11,046 nt of DNA from NCBI GenBank assembly GCA_029935135.1, contig JAOZKX010000034.1:1-11046 (forward strand), given 5' to 3'. Positions 1 to 6,481 of the stretch are shown here, piece by piece (position 1 is the first letter of the stretch; every line of letters begins with the position of its first letter). The stretch is from Desulfocapsa sp. Lineage in GTDB: Bacteria > Desulfobacterota > Desulfobulbia > Desulfobulbales > Desulfocapsaceae. The notes beneath the pieces are model-generated. The model was not told where the DNA came from and did not search any database. It worked only from the letters and a program-made list of their open reading frames with translations. The position numbers and the translations under genes were made by a program.

Positions 1-26
1 GTGAAAGCCACAAACAATATTTTTAC

Positions 27-32
27 GGAGGA
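27..32 (+). promoter_or_regulatory. Strong Shine-Dalgarno site of dsrC
   Basis: GGAGGA lies six bases upstream of the dsrC ATG. It is a near-perfect ribosome binding site, fitting a protein that is typically very abundant in sulfate reducers. The promoter itself must lie mostly left of the window. Confidence 0.8.
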
Positions 33-38
33 TTTAAG

Positions 39-359
39 ATGCCTACAATAGAACACAACGGAAATAGCTACAATTGTGATGAAGATGGTTTCCTGCTCAA
101 CGGAATGGAAGACATGAACGATGATTGGATCGATTATGTAAAAGGCGTTGAGGGTATTGATGAGTTGACTGACGAGCATCACAAAGTGATTGACGCTCTT
201 CGTGAGTACTACAAGAAAAATGGTATTGCTCCAATGGTTCGTATTCTTTCCAAAACCACTGGTTTCCCACTGAAAAGAATCTACGAGCTGTTCCCATCAG
301 GACCTGGTAAAGGTGCTTGTAAGATGGCTGGACTTCCTAAACCTACCGGTTGTGTATAA
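39..359 (+). CDS. dsrC: DsrC, sulfite reductase-linked sulfur carrier protein
   Basis: DsrC is a small cytoplasmic protein that carries sulfur from dissimilatory sulfite reductase (DsrAB) as a trisulfide bridging its two C-terminal cysteines, which membrane complexes such as DsrMKJOP then reduce. The 106-residue product is the usual DsrC length. Its C-terminal arm has Cys94 and Cys105 separated by ten residues, with Cys105 penultimate (ending GCV). That CX10C arrangement marks true DsrC; TusE and RspA-type relatives lack one or both cysteines. The helical core includes the family-like stretches around FPLKRIYELFP (residues 76-86) and GPGKGAC (88-94). The start is supported by GGAGGA at 27-32, six bases before the ATG. 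The gene stands alone, followed by a strong terminator, and no dsrAB is in view; a separate dsrC locus is common in sulfate reducers. Family assignment is confident. Confidence 0.95.
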   Translation: MPTIEHNGNSYNCDEDGFLLNGMEDMNDDWIDYVKGVEGIDELTDEHHKVIDALREYYKKNGIAPMVRILSKTTGFPLKRIYELFPSGPGKGACKMAGLPKPTGCV

Positions 360-388
360 TTAACAACAGATAGTTTTACGAGAGTTGT

Positions 389-424
389 AAAAAGGAGTTG
401 CCGAAAGGTGACTCCTTTTTTTTT
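389..424. terminator. Rho-independent terminator after dsrC, probably bidirectional
   Basis: Arm 391-402 (AAAGGAGTTGCC) pairs with 407-418 (GGTGACTCCTTT) in a 12-bp stem that includes two G-U pairs, closed by a GAAA tetraloop at 403-406 (GNRA class). On the plus strand it runs straight into an uninterrupted T tract (416-424), a textbook terminator for dsrC. On the minus strand the same stem is followed by five T residues (complement of 389-393), so it may also stop the ATP-grasp operon arriving from the right. A second small inverted repeat, GCTTTT 425-430 with AAAAGC 438-443, follows immediately. Nothing else is recognisable in 444-546. Confidence 0.9.
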
Positions 425-546
425 GCTTTTTTTTGATAAAAGCAGTGGTGTCCAGGTGACAAGCAGAAGTTTATGCCTGTCTGCAGTACTGTGATATTGG
501 ATAATGGGTTTGACCTGACGATTGCTCAGAAAGGATACAGAAATTA

Positions 547-1314
547 TCAGCGAGTCTTCTCCTGGAGGAGTCTCGTTTCTATTGCGCGAACCTTTTCCGT
601 ATAGCTGGCAGGGTCTATGCTGGCACCCCGAATCCCGCCCCGCAGGTTGATCTCCGCCAAATAGGTTTTTCCCTCTTCTGTAATCATTAGATCCAGATGT
701 GCATAGGGGAATACTCCCCGTCTCATGGCCTCGTTACAGATATTCAGCTGTTCCTGGCTGGGCAGATACGGTTTGGCACTGCCGCCGCAATGCAGGTTAT
801 GGCGAAAATTATCAGGATTTTTCCGTTCGTAGGCCTCGATATATTCACCAAGAAAGATGACACGGACATCGTGGCTGTCTGCGATAAAGGGTTGGAGAAC
901 GAAAGGGAAGGGGAGAACATTATTTGCCGCCTGGGTGTAGACATCTTCAATGCTCTGGAAGAGGTGAATGCCCAAACCGGCATTTTTTCGGTCATGTTTC
1001 AGGACAACTTTTTCTACGCAGTGTTTGCCGTACAGGGAAACAGTCTCCAGCAGCCCGTGGATATCATAAATAACGACGGTGTGAGGAATCATCAGGGCGC
1101 CAAGCAGGCGTGCCTGGAATGTTTTGGAGCGACTGGCAAGCTGAGAGCTAGCAGAAGGGATGAGCCGTATCCCTCGTTCTACAAGATCGAGCAGTAAGTG
1201 CTCTTCTTCATATTTCAACCGTATACGACAGGCAACAATATCACCGGCAACAAGTTCATGGTAGGCCTCCATGAGTGTCGTATTGTCCGTTATAATGCGA
1301 GTCTGGCTGGTCAA
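547..1314 (-). CDS. RimK-type ATP-grasp ligase, substrate unknown
   Basis: This 255-residue protein has the ATP-grasp fold signature of the RimK group, enzymes that join a carboxylate to an amine through an acyl-phosphate. Seen in the sequence: the nucleotide-binding lysine in VVLKHD (K106), the glycine loop NAGLGIHLF (111-119), the hinge VLQPFI (139-144), the RimK-like block from DVRVIFLGEYIEA (149-161) to RHNLHCGGS (171-179), and the metal-binding end with D208, E221 and N223 (AEINLRGG). The N-terminal ~100 residues are divergent. The only start that includes the whole frame is a TTG at 1314-1312; it overlaps the stop of the zinc-ribbon gene (TTGA) and has no clear ribosome site, suggesting translational coupling. 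An ATG at 1272 (residue 15) is the alternative. Last gene of the envelope operon. The fold is confident; the substrate cannot be told from the sequence. Confidence 0.85.
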   Translation of the reverse strand: MTSQTRIITDNTTLMEAYHELVAGDIVACRIRLKYEEEHLLLDLVERGIRLIPSASSQLASRSKTFQARLLGALMIPHTVVIYDIHGLLETVSLYGKHCVEKVVLKHDRKNAGLGIHLFQSIEDVYTQAANNVLPFPFVLQPFIADSHDVRVIFLGEYIEAYERKNPDNFRHNLHCGGSAKPYLPSQEQLNICNEAMRRGVFPYAHLDLMITEEGKTYLAEINLRGGIRGASIDPASYTEKVRAIETRLLQEKTR

Positions 1315-1556
1315 AAGAGCATTTCAGAGAAGTGGTGATGGAATTCGGAGAGATCCTCCTGGCATTGACCACAGACAAGCTTTATTTCACCAAGTACCTG
1401 GGAGTTGTCTTCCTCAGGGGTGAAGCTGCCGTCAATATTCTGGATATAACGGGTGGTGATGGTTACATCTTCGGCTATTTCATAGAAATCGTCATCGTTA
1501 CCACAGTTTGGGCAGGTCAGGCGGTTAGACGGGGCAGGGAGGTCGTTTGGCTGCAT
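1311..1556 (-). CDS. Small zinc-ribbon protein of unknown function
   Basis: The product is 81 residues with two CxxC knuckles, C15-C18 (CPNCGN) and C62-C65 (CGQC), separated by 43 residues. This is a typical zinc-ribbon layout that would bind one structural zinc. The middle part (about 25-58) is acidic and predicted to form strands; the tail is histidine- and aromatic-rich (EFHHHFSEMLF). There is no signal peptide or membrane segment, so it should be cytoplasmic. It starts 37 bases after the bactofilin stop without an evident Shine-Dalgarno site, and its stop overlaps the TTG start of the ATP-grasp gene. I do not recognise a named family. The conserved cysteines and the tight coupling on both sides argue that it is a real gene. 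It could be a nucleic-acid or protein-binding adaptor, or a partner of the ligase; this is inference. Confidence 0.75.
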   Translation of the reverse strand: MQPNDLPAPSNRLTCPNCGNDDDFYEIAEDVTITTRYIQNIDGSFTPEEDNSQVLGEIKLVCGQCQEDLSEFHHHFSEMLF

Positions 1557-1593
1557 AGAGCGTGGTACTTATCCGGATTCTTAATGTTTTTCT

Positions 1594-2040
1594 TCATTCA
1601 GCTGGGCTGGCGGCTGGTTGCTGACTGGATACTGAATCACTACTACCATCTTTTTCAGACAGATGCAATTCCTGGCAGGCAACTTTTATCTCTCCGCTGA
1701 TTCCTGCACCCGGTTCCACAGTGAGGCTGTTTGCTTCAATTCTGCCATGAATCTGGCAGCTTTTACGGGCAGTGAGCAGATTTGCCTTTATGTTTCCTTC
1801 AACTGTACCATGACAGACGAGGGAGGCGGCAAAGATATCACCAACAACTTTCCCACTTTCGGAGAGCACCAGATGCTCTCCCTTTATGTTTCCTTCAACT
1901 GTCCCGTCTATTCGCGTTTTACCGGAAAAGGAGAGCTCTCCAGTAATGCTCATCTTCTGATCAATAATGGAGGAGATAACTTCTTTGTCAGCCTTTTCTG
2001 ATTCCTGGGCAAAGTCATCTTTTTTATTGAATAGGGACAT
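1594..2040 (-). CDS. Bactofilin (polymer-forming cytoskeletal protein)
   Basis: Bactofilins self-assemble into membrane-associated filaments without nucleotides and localise peptidoglycan enzymes. The 148-residue product has a short polar N-terminus starting MSLFNKK, then a central right-handed beta-helix of repeating hydrophobic/glycine rungs. Visible rungs include ITGELSFSGKTRIDGTVEGN, GKVVGDIFA, CHGTVEGNIKAN, CQIHGRIEANSLTV and GAGISGEIKV. A serine/glutamine/alanine-rich disordered tail ends the protein. The frame is open further upstream, but the ATG at 2040 is chosen because GGAGG (complement of 2047-2051) lies six bases before it and the family fold begins right after; the upstream part only shadows the peptidase gene. 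It overlaps the peptidase gene by 17 bases, indicating co-translation. Bactofilin next to an M23 peptidase matches known shape-determining pairs such as CcmA with Csd1 in Helicobacter. Confidence 0.92.
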   Translation of the reverse strand: MSLFNKKDDFAQESEKADKEVISSIIDQKMSITGELSFSGKTRIDGTVEGNIKGEHLVLSESGKVVGDIFAASLVCHGTVEGNIKANLLTARKSCQIHGRIEANSLTVEPGAGISGEIKVACQELHLSEKDGSSDSVSSQQPAASPAE

Positions 2041-3043
2041 GAAATGCCTCCATGGCTTTGGTTGTCTCTGCATTTTTTTGAGCAAGAATGATCGGATTGA
2101 TTTTTTTTCTGAATTTTGCCGTGAGTTGTGGGATAACCGGTGCGAGAATAAGTTTCTCAACCTGCATAAATTTATTCGGGTTGAGCGGCTTTTTCCACAG
2201 ACAGACTTCATAGTGGAGATGGGGCCCGGTGGAACGTCCACTGCTGCCCACCGTGCCTATGACCTGACCGCGTTTGACGGTGGCACCCCTTTTTACCAGA
2301 ATCTTTTTCATATGGGCAAAGGCGGTGGTGTAGCCATTGCCATGGCGTATTTCTACAAATTTTCCGTATCCGCCATTGGTGAAGGCTTTGCTGACAACGC
2401 CATCTGCAGTGGCAAGGATCTCCTGGCCATAGCGGCCGCGCATATCAACACCGGTGTGAAACCCTTTTTTGCCGTTGACCGGATCTGTGCGATGGCCAAA
2501 TCGTGAGGTGATACGGCCGGGAACAGGGCGCCCAAGGGGAAGGTAATTCATGGTATCCAGATACTTGTCAGAGAGAACGAGCAGCTCTTTGCCCAGATCA
2601 TCAGCTGAGGTGACAAATGGACCACCTTTATTGGCGCTATTTTTTGTCGCTTTTTCAACATCTACGCCGATGTTGCACATTACCTGTTCAATCATCTGGC
2701 TGCGTTCTTCCAGTGCGCTGAGGGCACCATTGATCAGGATTGTTTTTTCTTCTGCAAAGGCGTTGGCCTGACTGCTGTTTTCTTGTTGCAGTTTCTGGAC
2801 CTGCCCGGAAAACTGCTGCTGCAGGGAATTACTGTCCTGCAGTTGTTGGCTGAGACCGGCAACCTGATCGCTGAGTGAGCTGTTGGCCTGGAAAAGTCGT
2901 GTTGCCTGGAAACTGCCGATACCGAGAATAATAAAGAGAGCCAGCGAGGTGAAGACTGCAAGCTGTAGTTTTTGTTTGGAAAGAATAAACCTGTGAGGTT
3001 TTTGTTCATTCCCGGTAATAATAATATGTAAGCGGTCACTCAT
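2024..3043 (-). CDS. Membrane-anchored M23 peptidoglycan endopeptidase with coiled coil
   Basis: This 339-residue protein probably cuts peptide cross-links of peptidoglycan from the periplasmic face of the inner membrane. In order: a short basic cytoplasmic N-terminus (1-26), one membrane helix (about 27-44), a glutamine-rich coiled coil (about 52-120), a linker, and an M23/LytM domain (about 172-292). The zinc-site motifs are complete: H196 and D200 in HTGVD, and HLH at 275-277, with the catalytic-type H244 in FAHMKK. It should therefore be an active enzyme, unlike degenerate EnvC/NlpD-type regulators. A basic tail of about 45 residues follows the catalytic domain. The ATG at 3043 gives a normal membrane-anchor N-terminus. 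It is the first gene of the operon and overlaps the bactofilin, which probably positions it for cell-shape control. The family is certain; the exact bond cleaved is not. Confidence 0.93.
   Translation of the reverse strand: MSDRLHIIITGNEQKPHRFILSKQKLQLAVFTSLALFIILGIGSFQATRLFQANSSLSDQVAGLSQQLQDSNSLQQQFSGQVQKLQQENSSQANAFAEEKTILINGALSALEERSQMIEQVMCNIGVDVEKATKNSANKGGPFVTSADDLGKELLVLSDKYLDTMNYLPLGRPVPGRITSRFGHRTDPVNGKKGFHTGVDMRGRYGQEILATADGVVSKAFTNGGYGKFVEIRHGNGYTTAFAHMKKILVKRGATVKRGQVIGTVGSSGRSTGPHLHYEVCLWKKPLNPNKFMQVEKLILAPVIPQLTAKFRKKINPIILAQKNAETTKAMEAFHVPIQ
2047..2051 (-). promoter_or_regulatory. Shine-Dalgarno site fixing the bactofilin start
   Basis: GGAGG on the minus strand, six bases before the ATG at 2040 and inside the 3' end of the peptidase gene. 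It decides against the longer open frame that reaches 2241. Confidence 0.8.
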
Positions 3044-3063
3044 TGCGATTTGCTCGTATCCAG

Positions 3064-3091
3064 AGTATAGGTAAGGGAGTTAAAAGGTCAG
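3064..3091 (-). promoter_or_regulatory. Candidate sigma-70-type promoter of the peptidase-bactofilin operon
   Basis: On the minus strand, CTGACC (complement of 3086-3091) is followed after 16 bases by TATACT (complement of 3064-3069), about 20 bases before the M23 ATG. The -10 box matches the consensus at five of six positions and the -35 box at four of six. This is a pattern match only. Confidence 0.4.
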
Positions 3092-3212
3092 GGGAATAAG
3101 AATCTTTTCCATCTGGCCTGTTCACCATTTCCGCCCAAGCATAGTCGCGAGGGGTAGATTTTTCAATAAAAAAGGGACTTCATAACGGTTCTTATCCTCT
3201 TCCGATCGTTGC

Positions 3213-3247
3213 TTGCAGCTCTTTTTGTTAATTTTATTATTTATAAT
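3213..3247 (+). promoter_or_regulatory. Candidate promoter of the ABC-F gene, possibly giving a leaderless or near-leaderless mRNA
   Basis: A perfect TATAAT stands at 3242-3247, only eight bases before the ATG at 3256; initiation from it would begin at or next to the start codon. Its -35 region is poor. An alternative pair is TTGCAG (3213-3218) with TATTAT (3235-3240), spaced 16 bases, giving a leader of about ten bases. Either reading agrees with the absence of any Shine-Dalgarno site before the ATG. The sequence from 3221 to 3255 is extremely A+T rich. Confidence 0.35.
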
Positions 3248-3255
3248 ATTATCTT

Positions 3256-5109
3256 ATGTCTCATCTTCTTACTTGTCAGGGTATTGGAAAATCTTTTGGT
3301 GCCCAGCACCTTTTTTCAAACATTAATCTGGTGATCAATGATAACGACCGTATAGGTATGATTGGTCCAAACGGCAGTGGAAAAACTACTTTTCTAAAAC
3401 TTATCTGCAATCGTATGGAAGCAGATGAGGGCAGGATTGTGAGTAGGCGGCATGTGACAACCACCTACCTTGCCCAGGCAGATCAGTTTGATGAGCAGGC
3501 AAGCGTGGTCGAAAATTTACTGGCCGCTCTTGATGGGAGTGGGCTGGAAGATATAGAATGTCATAATCGCGTGCAGTCCCTGCTCTCGCGTGCTGAGTTC
3601 CCTGATAGTGAAATGGCGGTGCACCACCTTTCCGGAGGCTGGCGGAAACGCTTGGCAATCTGCCGCAGTCTGATCGTCCAGGCCGATATTCTTGTTATGG
3701 ATGAACCGACTAATCATCTTGATATTGAGGGTGTTATCTGGCTGGAAAAGATGCTTTCCTCCTCACTTCCAGAGAGCCCCAACGCCTTTATTCTGGTGAG
3801 CCATGATCGTCGATTTCTGGAAAGCACTGTTAATCGGATCGTTGAGCTTTCCTCTGTCTATCCGGAAGGTTCGCTGCAGGTCGCTGGCGGCTATTCCACT
3901 TTTCTTGCTGCACGAGTTGATTTTCTGCAGCAGCAGCAGCAGCTTGAAGAACGCCTTGCCAACAAGATGCGGCGGGAAAGCGAATGGCTCAGTCGCGGAC
4001 CAAAGGCGAGAGCCACCAAGGCACAGTACCGGATAGATGAGGCACATAAACTGCAAGAGCACCTTAGCCAGGTCAAGGGCCGGAATCGCTCCATAAAGCA
4101 GGTGAAGATCGATTTTGATTCCACTGGCAGAAAAACAAAAAAACTGCTGGATGGTGCCGGGATTGGTAAAAGTTATGGTGGCAGGGTACTCTTTGCAGAC
4201 CTTGACATTATCCTTTCCCCTGGCAGTCGCCTGGGTCTTCTGGGTCGTAATGGTTGTGGAAAATCGACCCTGATGAATATTCTCAGTGCAAGCGTGCAGG
4301 CCGATGGAGAGCTGCCGGATACGGGAACAATCAAAACGGCCCCTGATGTGCGTATTGTCACTTTTGATCAGAAGCGGGAGCGTATTAATCCCGAGATTAC
4401 TCTGCGCCGGGCACTGGCACAGGATGGGGATTCGATCATGTTTCGCGAGCATTCCACCCATGTGGTTACCTGGGCCCAACGATTTCTCTTTCGTCCTGAT
4501 CAACTGGAAACTCCGGTGGGACAGCTCTCTGGTGGAGAACAGGCACGAATCCTGATCGCTGAACTGATGCGTCAGCCGGCGGACATCCTCCTGCTCGATG
4601 AGCCCACCAATGATCTGGATATTCCTTCCCTGGATGTTTTGGAAGAAAGCCTCCTCGATTTTCCCGGAGCTCTGGTTCTTGTGACCCACGATCGTTTCCT
4701 CCTCGATTCTATTTGTGATCAGGTGATTGGTTTTGACGGCAAAGGCGGGACAATCTATTATGCCGATTATAAACAGTGGCTTGCGGATCTCAACAGGCAG
4801 GAGCAAAGTAAAGAGAGTGTCTCTCCAGGGGTTGCTAAACAGCAGGAGAAAAATACAAAGAAGAACTTTGCCGGCAAGTTGTCCTATATGGATCAGCGGG
4901 AATATGAGCAAATAGAGGAACAGATCCAGAATGGCGAAGAGGAAAAGGATCGCCTGCAGGCAATTATGGATGCCCCGGAAACAGCAGCTGATTCCAAAAA
5001 ATTAGAAGAGACCTGGGCCGCCCTGGAAAACGCCCGGCAGCTGGTTGAGCAACTTTACGAGCGCTGGGAAGAACTGGAAGAAAAGAAGGAGAGTGGGTCG
5101 TTAAAGTAG
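3256..5109 (+). CDS. uup: ABC-F family ATPase, Uup type
   Basis: ABC-F proteins are soluble twin ABC ATPases that act on ribosomes rather than as transporters; no membrane segment is present in the 617 residues. First ATPase domain: Walker A GPNGSGKT (37-44), signature LSGGWRKRL (125-133), Walker B ILVMDE (145-150), switch H183. Inter-domain arm (about 215-295) carries the conserved-looking SRGPKARATKAQ region at 246-257. Second domain: Walker A GRNGCGKST (330-338), signature LSGGEQARI (424-432), Walker B ending at E449, switch H478. A charged coiled-coil C-terminal domain (about 535-612) distinguishes Uup from EttA. Both catalytic glutamates are present. A run of five glutamines (225-229), encoded by five CAG codons, sits at the arm base. 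Monocistronic, with no visible ribosome site. The gene symbol follows the domain layout; another ABC-F subtype is possible. Confidence 0.88.
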   Translation: MSHLLTCQGIGKSFGAQHLFSNINLVINDNDRIGMIGPNGSGKTTFLKLICNRMEADEGRIVSRRHVTTTYLAQADQFDEQASVVENLLAALDGSGLEDIECHNRVQSLLSRAEFPDSEMAVHHLSGGWRKRLAICRSLIVQADILVMDEPTNHLDIEGVIWLEKMLSSSLPESPNAFILVSHDRRFLESTVNRIVELSSVYPEGSLQVAGGYSTFLAARVDFLQQQQQLEERLANKMRRESEWLSRGPKARATKAQYRIDEAHKLQEHLSQVKGRNRSIKQVKIDFDSTGRKTKKLLDGAGIGKSYGGRVLFADLDIILSPGSRLGLLGRNGCGKSTLMNILSASVQADGELPDTGTIKTAPDVRIVTFDQKRERINPEITLRRALAQDGDSIMFREHSTHVVTWAQRFLFRPDQLETPVGQLSGGEQARILIAELMRQPADILLLDEPTNDLDIPSLDVLEESLLDFPGALVLVTHDRFLLDSICDQVIGFDGKGGTIYYADYKQWLADLNRQEQSKESVSPGVAKQQEKNTKKNFAGKLSYMDQREYEQIEEQIQNGEEEKDRLQAIMDAPETAADSKKLEETWAALENARQLVEQLYERWEELEEKKESGSLK

Positions 5110-5175
5110 TCGTTTATGTTCGAGTGGATTCTTTGCGAGGTTTCGAAATAAATTGTTCTAAGGTCTCAGTCAACA

Positions 5176-5209
5176 CCCCATTAAAGCATAAATTCGTACT
5201 TTAACGGGG
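5176..5209. terminator. Hairpin between convergent genes, possible bidirectional terminator
   Basis: CCCC-A-TTAAAG (5176-5186) pairs with CTTTAA-C-GGGG (5199-5209), an 11-position stem with one A-C mismatch and a 12-base loop. It lies nine bases after the stop of the NrfD-like gene and about 65 bases after the ABC-F stop. It lacks a T tract in either direction, so it is not a classical intrinsic terminator. It may instead protect 3' ends or stall polymerase. Nothing else stands out in 5110-5217. Confidence 0.5.
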
Positions 5210-5217
5210 AGCAGGAA

Positions 5218-6441
5218 TCAAGTATTCAGCTCTTTAAATCTCTGCAAAATTACCAAAGATGGCTTGATAAGCAATGTCACCACCAGGATGCCCAGTGCCA
5301 GCACTCCCAGAGTAATGAGAATCTCGTTGGCCGTCGGTGCATAATCAATCACCTCACCCATGGGTGAGGGTATAAAACCCGGAATGATAAGACCAAACCC
5401 TTTTTCAATCCAGATACCGGTGAACAGACTTATTGCAGCCGGCATAAGATATTTAGGGTTACATTTGGTCGGGTCGAAGGCAAAAAGAAGAGTCCCAAGT
5501 ATATTGAGACCAATGGCTGTCCAAATCCATGGCACCAGGGCATCATGCCCGTCAAGCCCGAAGAACAGGTATTGGGCAGAAAGACTGTGATGGGTTGCGT
5601 TATAGAATTCCTTGAATATTTCAGAAAACAGCATCAGCAGATTAATTATTGCAGAGGCAACGATTATTCTTTTCAACTTGAAAAAGACATTTTTATCAAT
5701 CAGGTAGTTTGTTTTCTGCTGGATGACAATAAGGACCATCATTATAACTGCAGGCCCTGCAGCAAAGGCTGAGGCCAGAAATCTTGGTCCAAGCAGAGGG
5801 TTATTCCAGAATGGTCGGGCTGGCAGTCCCTGATAGAGAAAAGCCGTGGTCATATGGATGGAAACCGCCCAGAAGATGGATAGAAAAACAAAGGGCTTAT
5901 ACTTCCAGCCCACCGGTTTTTTATTGTTGTAATTGCAGTACAGAATATAGAGCGGAACCAGAGTGTTTAATGCCAGATAGCCATTTAACACCAGCATGTC
6001 CCAGGTCAAAATGGATGAAGGCCAGTTAAACAGGCCAATCCCGGGTATCATATGCCAGACTTTCAACGGCCCCCCCATATCCACGGTGATAAAGAGCAGG
6101 CACATAACCAGAGCACCAACAGCCACACCTTCACCAATGATCACGACTTCATGCAAATCCTTATCTTTTAAGATATAGGCTGGAATAATCAGCATTACGG
6201 CTGCGGCTGCAACACCAACAAAAAAAGTGAAGTTGGAGATATACAATCCCCAGCTCACAATATTACTCATGCCGGTGGTGATCAGACCATGCTGATACTG
6301 ATTTGTATAGGCATATACACCTGCACCCATAAGAGCAAGCAAGATAACAATATACAGCTTGAATCCAAGGCCTCCGGACAGCGACCAGCGAATACAGTCA
6401 GAGGTAAAGCCGACAATGCCTTTTTTAGGGTTCATATTCAT
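5218..6441 (-). CDS. NrfD/DsrP/PsrC-family quinone-interacting membrane subunit
   Basis: This 407-residue integral membrane protein probably exchanges electrons between the menaquinone pool and its Fe-S partner. About ten membrane helices can be read (roughly 28-46, 62-90, 98-120, 143-168, 183-205, 221-241, 258-280, 303-322, 333-356, 373-393), which matches the longer DsrP/HybB-like branch better than the eight-helix PsrC type. Stretches such as SWGLYISNFTFFVGVAAAA (63-81) and DMGGPLKVWHMIPG (121-134) are typical of this branch. No haem motif is present, as expected for the family. The ATG at 6441 has AAGGA about ten bases upstream. It follows the NrfC-like gene by 40 bases and ends the operon, so it should deliver quinol electrons to the Nap system. 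A link to sulfur metabolism cannot be excluded because DsrP is close, but the operon favours nitrate. Confidence 0.88.
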   Translation of the reverse strand: MNMNPKKGIVGFTSDCIRWSLSGGLGFKLYIVILLALMGAGVYAYTNQYQHGLITTGMSNIVSWGLYISNFTFFVGVAAAAVMLIIPAYILKDKDLHEVVIIGEGVAVGALVMCLLFITVDMGGPLKVWHMIPGIGLFNWPSSILTWDMLVLNGYLALNTLVPLYILYCNYNNKKPVGWKYKPFVFLSIFWAVSIHMTTAFLYQGLPARPFWNNPLLGPRFLASAFAAGPAVIMMVLIVIQQKTNYLIDKNVFFKLKRIIVASAIINLLMLFSEIFKEFYNATHHSLSAQYLFFGLDGHDALVPWIWTAIGLNILGTLLFAFDPTKCNPKYLMPAAISLFTGIWIEKGFGLIIPGFIPSPMGEVIDYAPTANEILITLGVLALGILVVTLLIKPSLVILQRFKELNT

Positions 6442-6481
6442 TATAATTTATTCCTTAAAGTTCTCATTTACACCCTGGTTA

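Noticed and set aside
444..546. Possible small RNA or small gene between dsrC and the ATP-grasp gene
   Set aside because: No open frame with a ribosome site, no strong promoter and no second terminator could be seen.
697..1197. Open frame of 166 codons on the plus strand
   Set aside because: Antisense to the ATP-grasp gene, whose motifs are well preserved; no supporting features.
2041..2241. N-terminal extension of the bactofilin frame
   Set aside because: It overlaps the M23 gene over its full length, has no bactofilin-like sequence, and the ATG at 2040 has an excellent ribosome site.
3928..3942. Five tandem CAG triplets
   Set aside because: They encode a glutamine run in the ABC-F arm. 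Short and in frame; probably ordinary codon repetition with no evidence of variability.
3763..4911. Long open frame (382 codons) on the minus strand
   Set aside because: It lies wholly inside the ABC-F gene, whose motifs are complete on the plus strand. The translation has no recognisable domain and is a coding shadow.
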